DNA from: JBHHUI01 sp965248775
GTDB lineage: Bacteria > Chloroflexota > Anaerolineae > Anaerolineales > JBHHUI01
Reading direction: 5' to 3'
DNA: 64,000 bases
Assembly (NCBI GenBank): GCA_965248775.1
Contig: OZ252150.1
Span: 558,001 to 622,000, forward strand
The notes under the pieces were generated by a model that saw only the letters and a program-made list of their open reading frames with translations, did not search any database and had not been told where the DNA came from. Shown piece after piece: positions 60,589-64,000 of this stretch. Position numbers and translations under genes: made by a program. How positions within the stretch are numbered: position 1 is the first letter of the stretch; the number at the start of each line of letters is the position of its first letter.

Positions 60589-60858
60589 TTATTCGCTTTC
60601 TAATTCCGGGATTTTGAGCACCTGGCCTACTTTGACCTTCCCGGGGTCGTCACCGATGAGAATCCGATTGGTTCGGTAAATCTTCATCCATTTTTCTTTT
60701 ACAGCGGAGTGATAATATTTCAGAGAGATGTCACTCAGGCTCTCACCCTCCGCGACAGTGTGCGCAGCGATGTATTTGAGCGCGCCTACACCGGATTGCA
60801 ATGAGGCAGCCACCCCAGGGCGTCGTTTCTTTGCATCCTCTTCAGGTTCGTTAGACAT
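60589..60858 (-). CDS. Small LysM-domain protein
   Basis: 89 residues. A single LysM domain covers about 33-86: HTVAEGESLSDISLKYYHSAVKEKWMKIYRTNR and KVKVGQVLKIPEL, matching BON/LysM proteins of the YgaU type. No signal peptide is present and the N-terminus is charged (EEDAKKRRP), so it is cytoplasmic as predicted. It may bind a carbohydrate or peptidoglycan fragment. Bounded by a good terminator; the upstream promoter is not clear. Confidence 0.88.
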   Translation of the reverse strand: MSNEPEEDAKKRRPGVAASLQSGVGALKYIAAHTVAEGESLSDISLKYYHSAVKEKWMKIYRTNRILIGDDPGKVKVGQVLKIPELESE

Positions 60859-60937
60859 ATTTTCTCCTCCTTGCGATAAATACTTCTCGTTAAAGGAAAT
60901 ATATCAATTTTATCGGATCAAGGCAACGTTCCCTGGA

Positions 60938-61186
60938 TTAACCACATTCTCCAATTTGCGCGCGCAACTTTGCCTTCATCTCTTCCGGCAGATGATGCCA
61001 TTTGATCCCCAGAATTGCTCCTTGTAAAGCCCACAGCAGGTTGAGGCTGACTTTGTCTGGGAACATCTCTTTCACCTGTTTGTACGCCGGGACGACTCCG
61101 ACTCGTTCTAAATCTGCGAGTGTTCGGATTCCAACATTTTCCATCCAGGCAGCAGATTTTGGTCCGAGGTTTTTCGATTCTAACAA
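60938..61186 (-). CDS. TfoX C-terminal domain protein
   Basis: 82 residues corresponding to the TfoX C-terminal domain alone: NLGPKSAAWMENVGIRTLADLERVGVVPAY and VSLNLLWALQGAILGIKWHHLPEE. The fold contains helix-hairpin-helix-like elements. Stand-alone copies are widespread and of unknown function; the TfoX N-terminal domain is absent. It lies between the LysM gene and tRNA-Thr, all on the minus strand. Confidence 0.88.
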   Translation of the reverse strand: MLESKNLGPKSAAWMENVGIRTLADLERVGVVPAYKQVKEMFPDKVSLNLLWALQGAILGIKWHHLPEEMKAKLRAQIGECG

Positions 61187-61204
61187 TGTAGGCGTAGAGC
61201 GACT

Positions 61205-61230
61205 GAAAAAAAGCGGCGCTGACCGCTTTT
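61205..61230 (-). terminator. Terminator of tRNA-Thr
   Basis: On the minus strand AAAAGCGG pairs with CCGCTTTT and a T run follows, 7 nt after the tRNA 3' end. Confidence 0.75.
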
Positions 61231-61236
61231 CGAGAG

Positions 61237-61309
61237 AGCCACCGAAGGGAATTGAACCCTTGACCTAGCGATTACGAATCGCTCGCTCTACCAACTGAGC
61301 TACGGTGGC
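61237..61309 (-). tRNA. tRNA-Thr (CGT)
   Basis: Acceptor GCCACCG pairs with CGGTGGC; the D arm is AGCTCAGTTGGTAGAGC; the anticodon loop TTCGTAA has anticodon CGT (61274-61276); the T arm is AGGG-TTCAATT-CCCT extended by neighbouring pairs. The discriminator is U and CCA is not encoded. Confidence 0.95.
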
Positions 61310-61382
61310 AAGCGCGAGGATTGTACCAAAGGGGATAAACGTGTCAAGAAAAGCATCTCCGTTTTGATTCGAATTGCGTTCT

Positions 61383-61410
61383 TTGCAATCCGAAGCTGAT
61401 AGCGGATAAT
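61383..61410 (+). promoter_or_regulatory. Promoter of the MshA-like gene
   Basis: TTGCAA (61383-61388) and GATAAT (61405-61410) with a 16-nt spacer. The -10 ends 6 nt before ATG 61417, so the mRNA should be leaderless. Confidence 0.55.
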
Positions 61411-61416
61411 TGCTAC

Positions 61417-62721
61417 ATGCGAATTGCTATGCTTTCCGTGCACACATGCCCGCTCGCAACCCTCGGCGGTAAGGAAACCGGCGGCATGAATGTTTACGTG
61501 CGGGAGTTGGCACGTGAGCTTGGTCGACAGGGTGTTCGCGTGGATGTCTTCGCACGTTCGCAGGATGAACATCAACCGCACGTGAAGCACGATATCGGCT
61601 TCGGCAATCGTGTCTTCCATATCCCTGCAGGTCCTGAGAGGCCGCTGCCAAAGACCGAACTCTATCAATATATGAGTGAATTCGTCGGTGGTGTGCGACT
61701 TGCCGCAGCTTTACTCGAAGAGCAGTACGACATCATCCATTCGCACTATTGGCTATCGGGCCTGGTAGCGCATGAGTTGCAGGGATTCTGGGACACGCCC
61801 ATTATCCATATGGCGCACACACTCGGTGTGATGAAGAACCGGGTTGCACAATCCGTTGAAGAGCATGAACCCGAGATTCGACTACAGGTTGAGAAGCAAC
61901 TGCCAGCCTGGAGTGATCGCATTATTGCCTCCACCCAAGCAGAGGTTGCCCAACTGCGCTGGTTGATGCAACTAAACACAGATAATGTCAATGTGATTCC
62001 GCCCGGTGTGGACCTGGAATTGTTCCACTGGTTTCCGCAGGATGAAGCGCGGCGAAAAATTGAAGTCTCCCTGGATGACACCTTCATATTATTCGTAGGT
62101 CGCGTCGAGCCACTGAAGGGCGCCGACACACTCATGCACGCACTGAAGTTGCTTCAAGATTCGAGCGATCTACCTTCGAATACTCGCGTCGCAATTATTG
62201 GTGGCGATCCCTCCCAGCCGCGCGAGTCTCGATTTGCGGAAATGGATCGTTTGATGGCACTTTGTGATGAACTTGATCTTGATGATGTTGTTGCCTTTCT
62301 TGGGAAGCGTGCGCAGGAAACCCTTAACAATTATTACGTCTCCGCCGACGTTGTTGTCATGCCGTCAATTTATGAATCTTTTGGAATGGTGGCGCTCGAA
62401 GCAATGGCCTGCGGTACGCCTGTCATTGCCAGCGAGATTGGTGGGTTGGCCTTCCTGGTACGCGATGGGGAGACCGGTTTTCTCGTTCCGGATCGCGATC
62501 CGGCTGCCCTAGCCGAAAAACTCCGTTGTGTCATACAGGATGAAGATTTGCGGAAGCAGTTAGGTGCGCAGGCTGCTGCTTACGCAGAAGAGTATGCCTG
62601 GCCGAAGATTACCGAACGTGTGATGGATGTCTATGCCGCTGTGATTGAATCTCATTCAGGGGAGCGCGAAAAGGTCGAGGGCGTAAGCGGCTACGAGCTC
62701 GGAAAGGCGACCGTCAACTGA
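61417..62721 (+). CDS. GT4 glycosyltransferase (MshA/sucrose-phosphate-synthase-like)
   Basis: 434 residues. The N-terminal half has HTCPLATLGGKETGGMNVYVRELARELGRQG, the nucleotide-binding loop of MshA-type enzymes, and DIIHSHYWLSGLVAHEL. The donor half has GRVEPLKGADTLMHAL and the EX7E motif in PSIYESFGMVALEAMACGTPVIASEIGG. Homologues transfer GlcNAc to inositol phosphate, glucose to fructose-6-phosphate, or act on other sugars, so the specificity is undefined. Its 3' end overlaps the convergent hydrolase gene by about 65 nt. Confidence 0.87.
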   Translation: MRIAMLSVHTCPLATLGGKETGGMNVYVRELARELGRQGVRVDVFARSQDEHQPHVKHDIGFGNRVFHIPAGPERPLPKTELYQYMSEFVGGVRLAAALLEEQYDIIHSHYWLSGLVAHELQGFWDTPIIHMAHTLGVMKNRVAQSVEEHEPEIRLQVEKQLPAWSDRIIASTQAEVAQLRWLMQLNTDNVNVIPPGVDLELFHWFPQDEARRKIEVSLDDTFILFVGRVEPLKGADTLMHALKLLQDSSDLPSNTRVAIIGGDPSQPRESRFAEMDRLMALCDELDLDDVVAFLGKRAQETLNNYYVSADVVVMPSIYESFGMVALEAMACGTPVIASEIGGLAFLVRDGETGFLVPDRDPAALAEKLRCVIQDEDLRKQLGAQAAAYAEEYAWPKITERVMDVYAAVIESHSGEREKVEGVSGYELGKATVN

Positions 62722-63717
62722 GTCTGGTAGCATCTTTGGCGGCGCATTCAGGTCAATGATTTGATCGGTAGCTAGATCATTCAAACGTACCCAGGGCACA
62801 CTACCATCGACAGCCGAGTTCACCATCAGGATGGCATGATCATTGTCCGGCTGAACATGATCCTTCTCCGACTGCAAACGTTGATAAGGCACGTTTAGCT
62901 CGCTGATAAACGTGAGTGCTTCCCGCTCTGCCCAGAATTCCTCATCATCACAGGTAACTTCACCAGTCAGGTGACCAAGCAGATCGGCATCACAGCCTCC
63001 GGTGTCGTTGCGGTTTGCAGGACCTTCCCAATCCATAAGGAAGCGCACTGGTAAATCAGGATGCCGCGGTAGCGCACCCACAGCCATCGTTACCCCAAAT
63101 GAGAACGACGAAATGCCAATCCTGTCTGCATCCACACCGGCAGCGCCCTCGAGTGATCGGATAATCGCAGCCAGCCCATCCTGCTGCGCGAATCCGTTCT
63201 GGTCTTCGAGCCCCTCACTCTGACCGCGTCCATCTGGGTCGAAAACGACAACTGTAAACCCCTCCACTGCTAGATCCTATACTGTATTACGTGGTGGCCG
63301 GATGAAGTCAGCACTGAAGCCGGTCCCGCCGGGAACTAGGATAAGTGTGGGATTCCCTTCGCCGTTCCAATCCGGCGGCCGGAATATACGAACAAAGAGT
63401 TGTGTACCACTTGTGGGATTTGTGACTGTGAAGCTTTCTTCTAATTCTGCTACCGTCGAAGCTGTTTCCGTGTCCGCTGGGGCAGGCGAGGAAATCTGAA
63501 ATTGGGAATCATCACTTGCGCAATCTGCCGGGCAAATGTCTGCATTTTCAGGCCCATCGCAGATATTGTCGCCGCAGAAGGGAGCATCAGTTGTGACCTC
63601 CGGGGAGGAGAAAACTGTTGGAAGTTCTTCAGGTGTCGACTTCCTCGTACCGGGCAGATTGCAGGCAAGCGCTGCAAGCATCAGCACAACAATGAATTGG
63701 ACGTATCTGGTTCTCAT
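62656..63717 (-). pseudogene. Alpha/beta-hydrolase lipoprotein with an internal TAG
   Basis: The start at 63717 gives a lipoprotein signal ending LAALACNLPG. A Cys-rich motif CGDNICDGPENADICPADC follows, then a beta-rich region and the hydrolase start (LILVPGGTGFSADFIRPPRNTV). A TAG at 63277-63279 interrupts the frame, which continues without a gap as DLAVEGFTVVVFDPDGRGQ; the nucleophile Ser is in GISSFSFGVTMA. A His near the C-terminus is not certain. The stop falls where Gln is expected, so it could derive from CAG, and no other lesion is visible. About 353 residues if read through. Confidence 0.78.
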
Positions 63718-63749
63718 TTCCGGGTTGTGTTTAAATCCCCAGCAGAGGT

Positions 63750-64000
63750 TTAGACCACATTGTTCGGATCGCCGACGTAATGCCACCAGTTGTTGGCAAT
63801 GCCATCGGTATCGCCATTGACGTGAGGAAAACGTTCGAACCACCACATGTGATGTGCACGAATATCTCCGTTGCCCCATTCGGCAGCGTTTACTTTGCGG
63901 GTGAGCCCTTCAAAATCAGGAAAGTTTAGCCAGTCATCGCAACGGCTGAGGACCTTGCGGCGGTTGCCCCAATCGTAATCGCGCTCGCTATTGGGAGCAA
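63750..64000 (-). CDS. Partial protein running off the window edge
   Basis: The last 83 residues of a protein whose start lies beyond the end of the window. The frame is open from base 64000 to a TAA at 63750. It reads APNSERDYDWGNRRKVLSRC and contains FEGLTRKVNAAEWGNGDIRA, HHMWWFERFPHVNG and NNWWHYVGDPNNVV. The Trp/His-rich pattern suggests a secreted carbohydrate- or peptidoglycan-related domain, but I do not recognise the family. It lies just upstream of, and co-directional with, the lipoprotein hydrolase gene. Confidence 0.7.
   Translation of the reverse strand, partial: APNSERDYDWGNRRKVLSRCDDWLNFPDFEGLTRKVNAAEWGNGDIRAHHMWWFERFPHVNGDTDGIANNWWHYVGDPNNVV

Overview
The window (about 55% G+C by eye) comes from a bacterial chromosome, most likely a Chloroflexota member of or near Anaerolineae. 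That placement is inferred from gene content: a type II IPP isomerase next to a prenyl synthase, a Ras-like small GTPase operon, tandem Tat-exported L,D-transpeptidases and an ssrA tag reading ANRTSYNALPLAA. Many genes have an extended -10 box (TGnTATAAT type), sometimes only 6-7 nt from the start codon. No rRNA or phylogenetic marker settles the taxonomy.

Layout. 0.2-6.2 kb: GNAT acetyltransferase, GH1 glycosidase, tRNA-Ser, SRP RNA, a YabE-like G5/3D protein with ksgA, and a glycosyltransferase. 6.2-11.6 kb: ssrA (tmRNA), then an IS4-type element, an IS701-type element and a REP-associated transposase, then a hypothetical gene and smpB. 11.6-16.6 kb: ctpA, two L,D-transpeptidases, yraN, a cNMP-binding protein. 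16.6-23.3 kb: amino-acid and carbonyl enzymes (threonine dehydratase, two ornithine-cyclodeaminase homologues, aldo/keto reductase, FAD oxidase). 23.4-24.5 kb: a two-gene peroxiredoxin/AhpD operon in which both genes carry an in-frame TGA exactly at the catalytic cysteine codon, each followed by a hairpin meeting the bacterial SECIS rules. 24.6-32.7 kb: a branched-chain amino-acid type ABC transporter with a tandem-duplicated binding protein, split from its permeases by an IS. 32.7-38.6 kb: a decaying stretch with a class V aminotransferase, a frameshifted dienelactone hydrolase, a PLP decarboxylase broken by a stop codon and an IS, and two dead IS elements carrying CAGT/ACTG hairpin insertions. 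38.6-43.2 kb: an operon for a threonine-synthase-like enzyme, FAD oxidase, cyclase and a two-subunit TPP decarboxylase. 43.4-64 kb: housekeeping genes (htrA-like, cinA, acpP, idi-2, prenyl synthase, Hsp20, DapA-like, small GTPase, M20 peptidase, endonuclease IV-like, YggX, ATP-grasp, SRAP, MscS, LysM, tRNA-Thr, a MshA-like glycosyltransferase) and a lipoprotein hydrolase with an internal stop.

The main discovery is the selenoprotein pair at 23439-24488: a peroxiredoxin with Sec replacing the peroxidatic Cys and an AhpD-like partner whose CxxC is CxxU. In the classical AhpC/AhpD system AhpD reduces AhpC, so this looks like a selenium version of that relay. No selA/B/C/D lies in the window. The second theme is decay: five IS elements, several genes with a single frameshift or an in-frame TAA/TAG, and an unexplained family of short hairpins with CCAGT/ACTGG or CAGTGC/GCACTG arms inside two transposase genes.
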